NCBI GenBank assembly: GCA_046481785.1
Contig: JAWOJF010000180.1
Coordinates: 1 to 13,860 of the forward strand
DNA: 13,860 nucleotides
Direction of reading: 5' to 3'
Source of the DNA: JAWOJF01 sp046481785
Lineage (GTDB): Bacteria; Bacteroidota; Ignavibacteria; Ignavibacteriales; Ignavibacteriaceae
Position numbers and translations under genes: made by a program. Positions 1 through 6,424 of this stretch are shown piece by piece. The notes under the pieces were generated by a model, which was given only the letters and a program-made list of their open reading frames with translations, did no database searches and was not told the DNA's origin. Positions within the stretch are counted from its first letter, which is position 1. Each line of letters starts with the position of its first letter.

Positions 1-12
1 GCGGGGTTTATT

Positions 13-219
13 ATGTTTATGAAGAAACCAAACCACAGGGTTTTTGACTATCCGCCTCGTTTCTATAAACCTGAAGAGGATGAACAGGAACGGAAAAAAA
101 GAAAACTGGGTTTTACCCGGCAAAGAAAGCATGGAAGGAAAAAGAAAAGTCCGCTTTTATGGGTAGCATTAGCAATATTTGTAGTATTTATTTATTTAAA
201 GCTGCAAGGCCTGGTTTAA
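13..219 (+). CDS. Small basic single-pass membrane protein, unrecognised
   Basis: I do not recognise a named family. The 68-residue product has a polar N-terminal half containing the stretch HRVFDYPPRFYKPEED, then a very basic Lys/Arg segment (about residues 27-46), and ends in one hydrophobic segment (about 48-64) that reaches almost to the C-terminus. By the positive-inside rule the basic stretch should stay cytoplasmic, giving a tail-anchored-like topology. There is no signal peptide and no cysteine. ATG codons at 13 and 19 are both possible; a GGGG run at 3-6 could act as a weak ribosome-binding site. The frame has no stop between base 1 and 13, so the true start may lie outside the window. 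It is the only plus-strand gene here and converges on the hydroxyacyl-CoA dehydrogenase. The coherent hydrophobic tail and typical codon use make it a likely real gene. Confidence 0.6.
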   Translation: MFMKKPNHRVFDYPPRFYKPEEDEQERKKRKLGFTRQRKHGRKKKSPLLWVALAIFVVFIYLKLQGLV

Positions 220-321
220 GCGTAGGGAATACGTTAGTTTACATAATATACATTATCGGACAGATATCGCTTCTCAATTAACTCATTTAATATTAAGTTT
301 AAACTGCTTCTTTAACCCGGA

Positions 322-1170
322 TCAGTATTTAAAAAATCCCTCTCCTGTTTTTCTGCCTAATTTTTTTGCTGCTACCATTTTCTTTAATAACGGGCATGGA
401 CGATATTTGCTGTCATTATAACCGTTATATAATACTTCCATTATTGCCAGACAAACATCTAAGCCTATAAAATCGGCCAATGTTAATGGCCCCATGGGAT
501 GATTCATACCCAGTTTCATTACTGTATCGATATCTTCTGCAGAGGCTACACCTTCCATTAAAGCAAATACAGCTTCATTTATCATAGGCATAAGTATCCG
601 GTTTGCCACAAATCCCGGATAGTCAAATACTTCCACAGGTGTTTTATCTATTTTCAAAGTCAGTTCTTTAATGGTGTTATATGTGTCATCACTGGTTGAA
701 TATCCGCGTATGATCTCAACTAATTTCATCACCGGAACCGGATTCATAAAGTGCATGCCTATAAAGTTATCAGCCCTTGATGCTGATGACAACTCAGTTA
801 TAGATATGGATGATGTATTTGTAGCAAATATCGATTCTGGTTTAATTATATTCTGTAATTGATTGAATATCTTAATTTTAGCTAACTTATCTTCATAGAC
901 AGCTTCGATAATCAGGTCGCTGTCTTTTGGGGTATTTTCAATCCCAACAACGGGGCTTATTCTATTTATAGCAGAAGATTTATCCTGCTCTGTTATAACG
1001 TTTTTCTTAAGCTGCCTGTCTAAATTTCCTGAAATTGTTTTAACAGCTTTCTCAGTCAGTTCAGATGTTTGCTCTACCAAATTAACTCTAAAGCCTTTTA
1101 ATGCAAACACATGGGCTATTCCATTGCCCATGGTACCGCCGCCAATAACTGAAATTTGTTTTATTTCCAT
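322..1170 (-). CDS. hbd: 3-hydroxyacyl-CoA (3-hydroxybutyryl-CoA) dehydrogenase
   Basis: NAD-dependent oxidation of (S)-3-hydroxyacyl-CoA to 3-ketoacyl-CoA, or the reverse reduction, in fatty-acid/butyrate or phenylacetate-type metabolism; cytosolic. At 282 residues it has the full length of the stand-alone Hbd/PaaH type, not the long FadB fusion. The Rossmann nucleotide-binding motif is at the N-terminus (VIGGGTMGNGIAH, residues 8-20). The catalytic residues align with the mitochondrial enzyme: Ser120 in NTSS, His140 in GMHFMNPVP, Glu152 and Asn190 in GFVANR. The C-terminal dimerisation domain includes the usual HPMGPLTLADFIGLD stretch (224-238) and ends in KTGEGFF. The ATG at 1170 is preceded by AGGATAA, a fair Shine-Dalgarno match. 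No thiolase or crotonase neighbour is visible, so the pathway cannot be assigned. The gene stands alone behind a repeat-rich gap. Confidence 0.93.
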   Translation of the reverse strand: MEIKQISVIGGGTMGNGIAHVFALKGFRVNLVEQTSELTEKAVKTISGNLDRQLKKNVITEQDKSSAINRISPVVGIENTPKDSDLIIEAVYEDKLAKIKIFNQLQNIIKPESIFATNTSSISITELSSASRADNFIGMHFMNPVPVMKLVEIIRGYSTSDDTYNTIKELTLKIDKTPVEVFDYPGFVANRILMPMINEAVFALMEGVASAEDIDTVMKLGMNHPMGPLTLADFIGLDVCLAIMEVLYNGYNDSKYRPCPLLKKMVAAKKLGRKTGEGFFKY

Positions 1171-1190
1171 AATTATCCTATTGATTTTGT

Positions 1191-1212
1191 AACACAGGCT
1201 TTAGCCTGTGTT
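1191..1212. repeat. REP-like palindrome, copy 1
   Basis: A perfect 10-bp inverted repeat (AACACAGGCT / AGCCTGTGTT) around a TT centre, 21 bp upstream of the hbd start codon. The core CACAGGCT-WW-AGCCTGTG recurs at 1475-1492 with an AA centre, that is in the opposite orientation, and in degenerate form at 9892-9911. Three copies in intergenic DNA of one short window point to a dispersed palindromic family, not a dedicated terminator. Lying between any upstream promoter and hbd, it would form a hairpin in the hbd leader. Confidence 0.7.
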
Positions 1213-1328
1213 GCAGAACTAAGCCAAATATTAACACCGATTTTATCGAGTGATTTTATAGAGAATAAAGAACTGTTTTAATTGAAAAAACGTTGGGTTC
1301 CTTCACTACACCTGCCTGAAGAGTCTGT

Positions 1329-1450
1329 TGCACAACAACAACTTCCGTCATCCCGACTTGCCGGGATCTCACCGCCGCATTTGTGTGGATTCCTCAGCCG
1401 AAGACCTGCTGTAGGCGGGCTCCTTCGGAATGACAGTTCCGGGTTGTGCA
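1329..1450. mobile_element. MITE-like nested inverted-repeat element (non-coding)
   Basis: Three sets of inverted arms are nested around a common centre-right axis. The outer pair is TGCACAAC (1329-1336) with GTTGTGCA (1443-1450). The middle pair is GTCATCCCGA (1347-1356) with TCGGAATGAC (1425-1434), one mismatch. The inner hairpin is CCGAAG (1398-1403) with CTTCGG (1423-1428), closed further by CCTGC pairing with GCGGG. A small extra stem, TCCCG/CGGGA, lies at 1351-1366. The core is GC-richer than its surroundings and encodes nothing plausible. Such GTCATYCCGA-ended elements look like non-autonomous mobile or REP-type repeats. No transposase is present and target-site duplications are not evident, so the class is inference. 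Confidence 0.55.
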
Positions 1451-1474
1451 CGTTTGCAAATTTTAATAACTTTT

Positions 1475-1492
1475 CACAGGCTAAAGCCTGTG
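1475..1492. repeat. REP-like palindrome, copy 2 (inverted relative to copy 1)
   Basis: A perfect 8-bp inverted repeat, CACAGGCT / AGCCTGTG, with an AA centre. Copy 1 has the TT centre, so the two lie head-to-head around the larger nested element at 1329-1450. The pair plus the enclosed element may be one compound insertion. Confidence 0.7.
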
Positions 1493-1570
1493 CTACATTA
1501 TTTAATTATGTTTAACTTGTTTTAAACAAACTTACATAAAAGGATGATAAAATACATTTAGATAAATCAA

Positions 1571-1606
1571 ATTAAAAGTCCTCTACTCCCCTCTCAATAA
1601 AGGAGT
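1571..1606 (-). terminator. Weak terminator-like hairpin downstream of holB
   Basis: On the minus strand, just after the holB stop, ACTCC and GGAGT (1585-1589 with 1602-1606) can pair across a 12-nt loop. A few bases further on comes GACTTTTAAT (1571-1580). The stem is only 5 bp and the T-run is short, so termination here is a guess. Confidence 0.25.
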
Positions 1607-1612
1607 TATAAA

Positions 1613-2731
1613 TTACTTTAATTTATTTGTGAGAGATGATAATTCAAATATTATGTTTAAGGCAATAAGGTTGAGATTAATGTTATTGGAAATTAATGAA
1701 GAAAGCCTGTCCAGGTTGTAAACTACTTCATTTACTTCTATATCGGGGAATTTTATATTAAACTTTTCCAGAGTTTCTTTATGCTCATTAAAGTAAAACT
1801 CCTCTGTTTTATACCTGAATTTTTGAACATCATTGAGCCAGATGATGATCATCTGTATAAGCAGTTTTACTGAATCTGCACCCCCATCGGTTACAAATGG
1901 CAGAATTTCAGTTAACGCGGAGTGATATTTTCGTCCGAATGAATACCGGAGAATAACAATAGTTCTGTTCAGCATCTTATCAAATTCATGCTCATACAGA
2001 TTTAATGCTTTAGTTACTGAGCCGGTTGCAAACGGTGATATCATTTCAGCCATTTGAGATTCCAGCTCAAAATGGTTTATAAGAACATCCTTCAGGTCGT
2101 TATCACTTAGCGGCTGAAAATTTATCGGCCAGCATCTTGAACGGATTGTTTCTCTAAGCAGTCCCGGATAAGGAGTGGTTAAAATAAATATTACTCCTTC
2201 AGGTGGTTCCTCCAGATTTTTCAGCAATGCATTCTGGGCTTCTTCATTCATAAGGTGTGCATCCGATATTACAATTACCCGGTAGGCAACATCATCATAA
2301 TTAAATGAAATAAATTTCTTTATGTCTCTTATACTGCTGATCTTTATCTGGTTGGCTTTTGGAATTTTTATCCTGTGGTATGGATTTTTTATCTTGGTAG
2401 TTAATTCTTCTCTAAGCAGTTGGATTTCATCATTGCTCAACTTTTCTACAGGACCTGTTTCATCGGTTTCATTTTTTCCGCGCGGTAACGGGATAATATA
2501 TTTAAAATAGGGCTCGGCAAGATTACTGACCTGGTTAACTATCTGTTCCTTGTTTGGGGCATTGGAATTTAAAATTAACGCACGGGCAAACTTTATGGCA
2601 CAGAAATCTTTACCGCAGCCTTCAATTCCGTTAAAAAGAAGTGCATGTGGTATTTTGGAGGAATGAATAAGACGCTCTAAAATGTCTTTAACTAATTCCT
2701 GCCCGTATAAACCATTCCAGTAGTTTCCCAT
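1613..2731 (-). CDS. holB: DNA polymerase III delta' subunit (clamp loader)
   Basis: Part of the clamp-loader complex that opens the beta sliding clamp and places it on primed DNA. The AAA+ core opens with WNGLYGQELV. The P-loop-like GIEGCGKD keeps the Lys but has Asp where Ser/Thr normally coordinates Mg, in line with delta' being a poor or non-ATP-binding subunit. A Walker-B-like strand (RVIVISDAH) is followed by NALLKNLEEPP, the sensor ILTT and the SRC arginine-finger motif (RSRC). The cysteine-rich zinc module of proteobacterial delta' and DnaX is absent; a longer insert of about 60-70 residues takes its place. I chose the ATG at 2731 (372 residues) over the TTG at 2737. No Shine-Dalgarno is visible, and a terminator's U-tract lies directly upstream. 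The C-terminal half is the usual weakly conserved collar domain. Confidence 0.88.
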   Translation of the reverse strand: MGNYWNGLYGQELVKDILERLIHSSKIPHALLFNGIEGCGKDFCAIKFARALILNSNAPNKEQIVNQVSNLAEPYFKYIIPLPRGKNETDETGPVEKLSNDEIQLLREELTTKIKNPYHRIKIPKANQIKISSIRDIKKFISFNYDDVAYRVIVISDAHLMNEEAQNALLKNLEEPPEGVIFILTTPYPGLLRETIRSRCWPINFQPLSDNDLKDVLINHFELESQMAEMISPFATGSVTKALNLYEHEFDKMLNRTIVILRYSFGRKYHSALTEILPFVTDGGADSVKLLIQMIIIWLNDVQKFRYKTEEFYFNEHKETLEKFNIKFPDIEVNEVVYNLDRLSSLISNNINLNLIALNIIFELSSLTNKLK

Positions 2732-2735
2732 AAAC

Positions 2736-2758
2736 AAAAACGGCGCTTAGGGCGCCGT
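2736..2758 (-). terminator. Rho-independent terminator after the DUF2795 gene
   Basis: On the minus strand a perfect 7-bp GC-rich stem, ACGGCGC / GCGCCGT (2752-2758 with 2740-2746), with a 5-nt loop is followed at once by TTTTTG. It starts 2 bp beyond the DUF2795 stop codon, and its U-tract ends only 4 nt before the holB ATG. It should end the M23-DUF2795 transcript. holB therefore needs read-through or a promoter inside the DUF2795 gene; I see no separate space for one. Confidence 0.85.
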
Positions 2759-2759
2759 A

Positions 2760-2981
2760 TTAATAATCGTCTTCATTATAGAAGAAATCCTCATCGGATG
2801 GATAATCCGGCCAGATGTCTTCAATTGATTCATAAGGTTCTTCCGAATCCTCAAGTTCCATCAGATTTTCAACAACTTCATAGGGAGCCCCGATTCTTTC
2901 AGCATAATCAATTAGCTCCTCTTTTGTAGCCGGCCAGGGCGCATCATCAAGGTAGGATGCTAATTCTATAGTCCAGATCAT
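2760..2981 (-). CDS. DUF2795 small acidic protein
   Basis: A 73-residue, strongly acidic cytosolic protein of unknown function. It carries the family's signature: an N-terminal ELASYLDDAPWPATKEELI segment, then a helical GAPYEVVENLMEL, and a C-terminal IEDIWPDYPSDEDFF tail. It contains no cysteine, signal peptide or membrane segment. The start at 2981 is supported by GGAG about 9 nt upstream. It follows the M23 peptidase stop by 20 bp and is closed by a strong terminator, so the two genes probably share a transcript. DUF2795 proteins in other phyla are hypothetical too; a small helical binding role is only a guess. Confidence 0.85.
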   Translation of the reverse strand: MIWTIELASYLDDAPWPATKEELIDYAERIGAPYEVVENLMELEDSEEPYESIEDIWPDYPSDEDFFYNEDDY

Positions 2982-3001
2982 ATTCTTTTATCTCCACATT
3001 C

Positions 3002-3949
3002 TTACTTTTTAATAGAAGAATATTTGTTTGATTTAATTTCAAAAAAACCCATATCATCAAAAAAGAACTCAGTTGGATTTTCTTTTACGCCGTTATGCTG
3101 AACTTCATAATGTAAATGAGGGCCTGATGAGAGTCCTGAATTTCCAGTTTTTGCAATATAATCACCTCTTGAGACCTTCTGTCCTTGTTTTACAGAAGCT
3201 TTAGATAAGTGAGCATAAATTGTTTTATAGCCAAAACCATGATCAATTTCTACAGCAAGTCCATAACCACCTCTATAGCCTACAAATTCAACTATACCCT
3301 TACCTGCTGCAAAAACTTTAGTTCCGATATCGGTAATAATATCTATTCCTTCATGCATTCTTCTAATATTCAAAATCGGATGAAGACGCATGCCGTACCC
3401 ATGGGCGGCAACAGTTCCGGAACAAGGCTTAATAGCAGGAATAGCTTCAAATAACTTCTTGTTTTCCTTTAATTTCTGTTCAATTTCAAGGTATTGCTTC
3501 TTCTCAAAGCTTATCTTCCTTGTAATTTCGTCAACATAGGAAAGTGCATCCCGTAGTTTTAAGTCAGATTCTCCACTTATAAAATCAAGGGAATTATCAA
3601 AATAACCACCGCCCACACCAACTCTTTTTTCTTCATCTGAAACCGGGGGTAAGTTTGCTGCAATTCTCAGATCATTATTAACTTTAGATAAAGTGTCTAA
3701 ACTCTTTTCCAAAGAACTATATAACTGAACCACTTCACTTAATTTTGTTCTTAAAGCAGCATTTTCGTTTTTTAGAGATTGATAATTACCGGCAGTTCCA
3801 AAAACCGATGTACCCAGAAAGTATAATCCCAATAGTAAAGAACTGAATATAATAAGTGATAAAGATAAAAAACCTAATATTTTTGACTTCAGGTTCTTTA
3901 CTTCTACAAACTGTAATCTGGATTTAGAAAAATAGTATAATTTCTTCAT
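3002..3949 (-). CDS. Membrane-anchored M23 (LytM-type) peptidoglycan peptidase
   Basis: Predicted zinc endopeptidase acting on peptide cross-links in the periplasmic cell wall. A short basic cytoplasmic N-terminus containing KKLYYFSKSRLQFVEVK precedes one transmembrane helix (about residues 24-46). Then come coiled-coil-prone stretches (about 55-95 and 130-170) and the M23 domain (about 178-292). All catalytic positions are present: zinc ligands His199 and Asp203 (MHEGID) and His280, plus catalytic His247 (YAHLS) and His278 (the first His of HLH). It is therefore a predicted active enzyme, not a degenerate EnvC/NlpD-type activator. No cleavable signal peptide is evident; the helix looks like an uncleaved anchor. 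It is followed 20 bp later by the DUF2795 gene. The ATG at 3949 has no good Shine-Dalgarno. Confidence 0.92.
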   Translation of the reverse strand: MKKLYYFSKSRLQFVEVKNLKSKILGFLSLSLIIFSSLLLGLYFLGTSVFGTAGNYQSLKNENAALRTKLSEVVQLYSSLEKSLDTLSKVNNDLRIAANLPPVSDEEKRVGVGGGYFDNSLDFISGESDLKLRDALSYVDEITRKISFEKKQYLEIEQKLKENKKLFEAIPAIKPCSGTVAAHGYGMRLHPILNIRRMHEGIDIITDIGTKVFAAGKGIVEFVGYRGGYGLAVEIDHGFGYKTIYAHLSKASVKQGQKVSRGDYIAKTGNSGLSSGPHLHYEVQHNGVKENPTEFFFDDMGFFEIKSNKYSSIKK

Positions 3950-3961
3950 AACAGGTGGCGG

Positions 3962-3990
3962 AATCTAAAAAAATATGAATGATTTGTCAA
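3962..3990 (-). promoter_or_regulatory. Putative sigma70-type promoter for the M23 gene
   Basis: On the minus strand TTGACA (3985-3990) stands 17 bp from TAGATT (3962-3967; four of six matches to TATAAT). A second TTGACA lies 16 bp upstream at 4001-4006 but lacks a matching -10. The inferred start would leave a leader of only about 6 nt before the M23 ATG, which is unusual and lowers confidence. The 130-bp gap after hprK is the only space available for such a signal. Confidence 0.35.
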
Positions 3991-4079
3991 GTAAAACTAC
4001 TGTCAATTAGTATAATTTTTATGCATTTACAGGTGCCCATTTTATTATTATCGAACTTTGTTGCCGGTAATTTAGCTAA

Positions 4080-5093
4080 TCATTCAAAATCATGTTCAAA
4101 ATAGTCAACTCCGCGTAAGTCATCAATTTTTTTCCCCATAATACGCTCATTAAGCCTTCTCTCAAAGCGTTTGGCTGCATCATACCCATAATGCTTAAGA
4201 AGATAATTAAGGCTTATTACCTCTGAAATAACAGTTATGTTTTTACCCGGCAAAATAGGCAGTTTTACATAAAGAATTTCAACATCGGATATATTTACAG
4301 AACTTTCATCAAGACCAGTACGGGTATATTCTGTATTGTCATTCCAAACCTCCAATTCTACAATTATTTCAAGTCTTTTCTGGTACCGTATAGCCCTTAT
4401 GCCAAACATCCTTTCAACATCAATAATTCCCAGCCCCCTGATCTCAAGAAAATGTTTCCCCAGGTTAGTACCAGACCCCATTAGTATGCCCTCCCCTTTT
4501 TTAGTAAGAATAATTATATCATCAGCCACAAGTCTGTGCCCTCTTTCCACAAGGTCAAGAGCAACTTCACTTTTGCCAATTCCCGACTTGCCGACAAACA
4601 ATATGCCCACACCATATACATCTACAAAAGAGCCATGAATGGAAATCCGTGGGGCAAACTGATCATCAAGAAAATCACTTACAAGGTAAACAAGTTTAGT
4701 TGTTGAAAACGGAGAACCAAAAACCGGTATATGGTGTTTGTTGGCAAGTTCTATTAACACAGGGAAAGGTTCATTGTTATCCGTAATTATTATACATGGT
4801 ATATCAAATTTAAAAATTCTTTCAAGCTTTTCGGTTTTCTGACTCTCAGTAAGCTTTTCAAGATATCGCATTTCCGTATTGCCAAATACCTGTACACGGG
4901 AAAAAGAGAACAGATCAACAAAACCTGCAAGTGCCAGGCCGGGGCGGTGCAGGTTTTGATCTGTAATTTTTCTTTCAAACCCTGTCTGATCTGAAAATAA
5001 ACTTAATTTAAACGCATCTTTGGAGTTGTTTAATAAAAAATTTACCGTAATAGATTCTTTACGCGATATCGCTTTCTGATTGATCTTGATCAT
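4080..5093 (-). CDS. hprK: HPr kinase/phosphorylase
   Basis: Bifunctional enzyme that phosphorylates the regulatory serine of HPr with ATP or PPi and removes the phosphate by phosphorolysis; cytosolic, normally hexameric. At 337 residues it has family length. The N-terminal MurF-like domain covers about residues 14-140. The catalytic domain follows with His153, the P-loop GKSGIGKS (168-175, Lys174), Asp191-Asp192 after RLVA, the family signature LEIRGLGIIDVERMFG (216-231) and the LPGKNITVISE segment (281-291). The spacing His153-Lys174-Asp191 matches the Lactobacillus enzyme. The start overlaps the end of hpf by 35 bp in another frame, so translation is probably coupled. No HPr or PTS enzyme is in the window, so the target must be encoded elsewhere. 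Proteobacteria also place hprK near hpf, though usually with rpoN and ptsN. Confidence 0.95.
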   Translation of the reverse strand: MIKINQKAISRKESITVNFLLNNSKDAFKLSLFSDQTGFERKITDQNLHRPGLALAGFVDLFSFSRVQVFGNTEMRYLEKLTESQKTEKLERIFKFDIPCIIITDNNEPFPVLIELANKHHIPVFGSPFSTTKLVYLVSDFLDDQFAPRISIHGSFVDVYGVGILFVGKSGIGKSEVALDLVERGHRLVADDIIILTKKGEGILMGSGTNLGKHFLEIRGLGIIDVERMFGIRAIRYQKRLEIIVELEVWNDNTEYTRTGLDESSVNISDVEILYVKLPILPGKNITVISEVISLNYLLKHYGYDAAKRFERRLNERIMGKKIDDLRGVDYFEHDFE

Positions 5094-5394
5094 ACTTAAC
5101 TCTTACAATCCTTTTTGTTTTAAGTTTTTCAAGCTGACGGGATAATTTACTGACAGCAGCAACGGTGGATTTTTTAAAATCATCGGAATCTTCTGTTGCT
5201 GTTAAAGTCTGGCCCGGAACCTGTAATATAATTTCTGATTTTTTAATGCTGTCTTTGCTGTTCTGGTAGCTTAAAATAACCTCAGCATTTAAAATATCAT
5301 CACTGTATTTTTCAAGCGAAGATACTTCGTCGGTAATGAAATCTTTTAATGAGTCATGAGCTTTAAATTTACGAGCAGTGATGGAGATATTCAT
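5059..5394 (-). CDS. hpf: Ribosome hibernation promoting factor, short form (HPF/RaiA family)
   Basis: Binds the 30S decoding region in slow growth and stops translation. The 111 residues form one domain: MNISITARKFKAHDSLKDFI, then EVILSYQ, the strand KSEIILQVPGQTLTATEDSDD and a C-terminal helix KLSRQLEKLKTKR rich in basic residues that would meet rRNA. The C-terminal dimerisation domain of long HPF is absent, so 100S formation, if any, would need a partner as in E. coli. It starts 12 bp after the xerC stop, with a strong Shine-Dalgarno sequence in between, and its end overlaps hprK by 35 bp. Short HPF and YfiA-like proteins cannot be told apart from sequence alone. Confidence 0.9.
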   Translation of the reverse strand: MNISITARKFKAHDSLKDFITDEVSSLEKYSDDILNAEVILSYQNSKDSIKKSEIILQVPGQTLTATEDSDDFKKSTVAAVSKLSRQLEKLKTKRIVRVKYDQDQSESDIA

Positions 5395-5399
5395 AATGT

Positions 5400-5406
5400 C
5401 CTCCCT
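5400..5406 (-). promoter_or_regulatory. Strong Shine-Dalgarno site of hpf
   Basis: AGGGAGG on the minus strand, 5 nt before the hpf ATG and directly after the xerC stop codon. It is the strongest ribosome-binding site I see in the window. xerC, topA and holB have no recognisable one, so hpf should be translated better than its operon partners. Confidence 0.75.
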
Positions 5407-6330
5407 TTAGGATTTTGGATGAGACTTCTTGTAAGCAGATTTTAATCTTTCAATACTTACATGAGTATAAATTTGTGTTGTAGATAAATTTTCATGGCCT
5501 AAAATATCTTTTACGGCTCTCAGGTCTGCGCCGGCATCAAGCATATGTGTAGCAGCGCTATGGCGTAATATGTGGGGGCTTTTCTTTTTTATGTCTGTTA
5601 CTTTAGAAAGATATTTATTAACAATCCTGTATATGTAACGGGGGTATAAGCGTTCCTTTTTTTTATCTGTTAATAACGCTTCTGAAGAAAGGTAATCATT
5701 TCTTGCAGAGAGATAATCTTTAATAACCGTAACTGATTTATCACCAACCGGTACTATTCTTGTTTTGTTCCCCTTCCCTTTTACCCTTAAGATTTTTTCT
5801 CTAAGGTCTATATCACCAATATTCAGGCTGCAGAGCTCGGAAACCCGCAGAGCACAGCCGTAAAGAAGTTCAAAAACAGCCTTTATTAATTTATCGGAAG
5901 TTTCCGGGTTTAGTTTAGCATCTTCTTCGGCTAATCCATAAATTTTTAAGATCATTTTCTCAGTAGTTATCTCGGGCAGTTTTCTGCTTATTTTGGGATT
6001 AGTAAGATATGCAGTAGGATTAGATGAAATTATACCCTGGCTGAATGCGTACTTAAATAATCCTCTTAGTGATGCTAATTTGCGTGATATAGATTTTTTT
6101 TCCAGGTTTTTAACGCCGGATTTTACTTGTATTTTCCTGTCTGAAAGATCCATCAGGTAAGATTTAATGAAACGGCCGGTTATTTGATCTGTTTCAATTT
6201 TTGAGTTGTTATTGCAGAAGGTTAAAAAATCATTTAAGTCTTCAGAATAAGATTTAATAGTATTCTCAGAATATCTTTTTATATTCTTAAGTTCTTCAAG
6301 ATATTTAGAAGATACTTCTTCTATTCTCAT
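5407..6330 (-). CDS. xerC: Tyrosine recombinase XerC/XerD
   Basis: Site-specific recombinase that resolves chromosome dimers at dif. At 307 residues it has normal Xer length. The N-terminal SAM-like core-binding domain is about residues 1-108, with the usual YSENTIKSYSEDLNDF (20-35) and a RKLASLRGLFKYA helix. The catalytic domain is about 115-300. All active-site residues are present: Arg162 (GCALRVSEL), Lys186 (KGKGNK), His253 and Arg256 (HILRHS), His279 (LGHEN) and the nucleophile Tyr288 (TQIYTHVS). XerC and XerD cannot be separated from this sequence alone; I use xerC because an Xer gene in front of hpf is, as far as I recall, common in Bacteroidota. Nothing suggests a phage integrase. The ATG at 6330 lies in an AT-rich leader without Shine-Dalgarno. 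It leads the xerC-hpf-hprK unit. Confidence 0.92.
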   Translation of the reverse strand: MRIEEVSSKYLEELKNIKRYSENTIKSYSEDLNDFLTFCNNNSKIETDQITGRFIKSYLMDLSDRKIQVKSGVKNLEKKSISRKLASLRGLFKYAFSQGIISSNPTAYLTNPKISRKLPEITTEKMILKIYGLAEEDAKLNPETSDKLIKAVFELLYGCALRVSELCSLNIGDIDLREKILRVKGKGNKTRIVPVGDKSVTVIKDYLSARNDYLSSEALLTDKKKERLYPRYIYRIVNKYLSKVTDIKKKSPHILRHSAATHMLDAGADLRAVKDILGHENLSTTQIYTHVSIERLKSAYKKSHPKS

Positions 6331-6369
6331 TACTATATAAATTAAATTCTACTACTTGTCTTCGGCTGT

Positions 6370-6403
6370 AAGATACTTTTTTCTTACTCCACTATCAATA
6401 GTG
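6370..6403 (-). promoter_or_regulatory. Putative promoter with operator-like palindrome upstream of xerC
   Basis: On the minus strand TTGATA (6393-6398, five of six matches) is 17 bp from TATCTT (6370-6375, four of six). This would start transcription about 33 nt before the xerC ATG. A perfect 6-bp inverted repeat, CACTAT / ATAGTG (6390-6395 and 6398-6403, 2-bp centre), covers the -35 and could be a repressor site. It lies between the topA hairpin and xerC, where a promoter is expected. Both claims rest on sequence likeness alone. Confidence 0.4.
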
Positions 6404-6424
6404 AATTGAAATTAAAGATGACAA

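Larger units (their letters stand above)
1171..1612. other. 442-bp intergenic region rich in palindromic repeats
   Basis: No convincing gene lies between the holB stop and the hbd start. The space holds two REP-like palindromes in opposite orientation (1191-1212 and 1475-1492) flanking a roughly 120-bp nested inverted-repeat element (1329-1450). The core of that element is clearly richer in G+C than the AT-rich sequence on either side. The remaining stretches (1213-1328 and 1493-1612) are AT-rich without recognised motifs, apart from a weak hairpin near the holB stop. A 77-codon plus-strand reading frame crosses the repeats and is best explained as a by-product of them. Confidence 0.8.

Noticed and set aside
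220..321. Bidirectional terminator between the converging genes
   Set aside because: Only short AT-rich palindromes are present; no GC stem followed by a U-run in either direction.
671..862. Plus-strand reading frame opposite hbd, and similar ones opposite holB, M23, hprK, topA, the MBL gene, the gamma-CA-like gene and the DUF3108 gene
   Set aside because: Each lies entirely, or almost so, inside a well-recognised minus-strand gene and shows no family pattern of its own.
1282..1515. 77-codon plus-strand reading frame in the repeat-rich gap
   Set aside because: It runs across the nested inverted-repeat element and one REP palindrome, starts at a non-ATG codon (TTG) and has no ribosome-binding site or domain-like pattern; its composition follows the repeats.
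4790..4978. Minus-strand frame inside hprK in another phase
   Set aside because: Overlaps the HprK N-terminal domain completely and has no recognisable features.
5407..6330. Phage or integrative-element integrase
   Set aside because: Length, motif set and its place in front of hpf fit a housekeeping Xer recombinase; there is no attachment-site repeat, excisionase or cargo.
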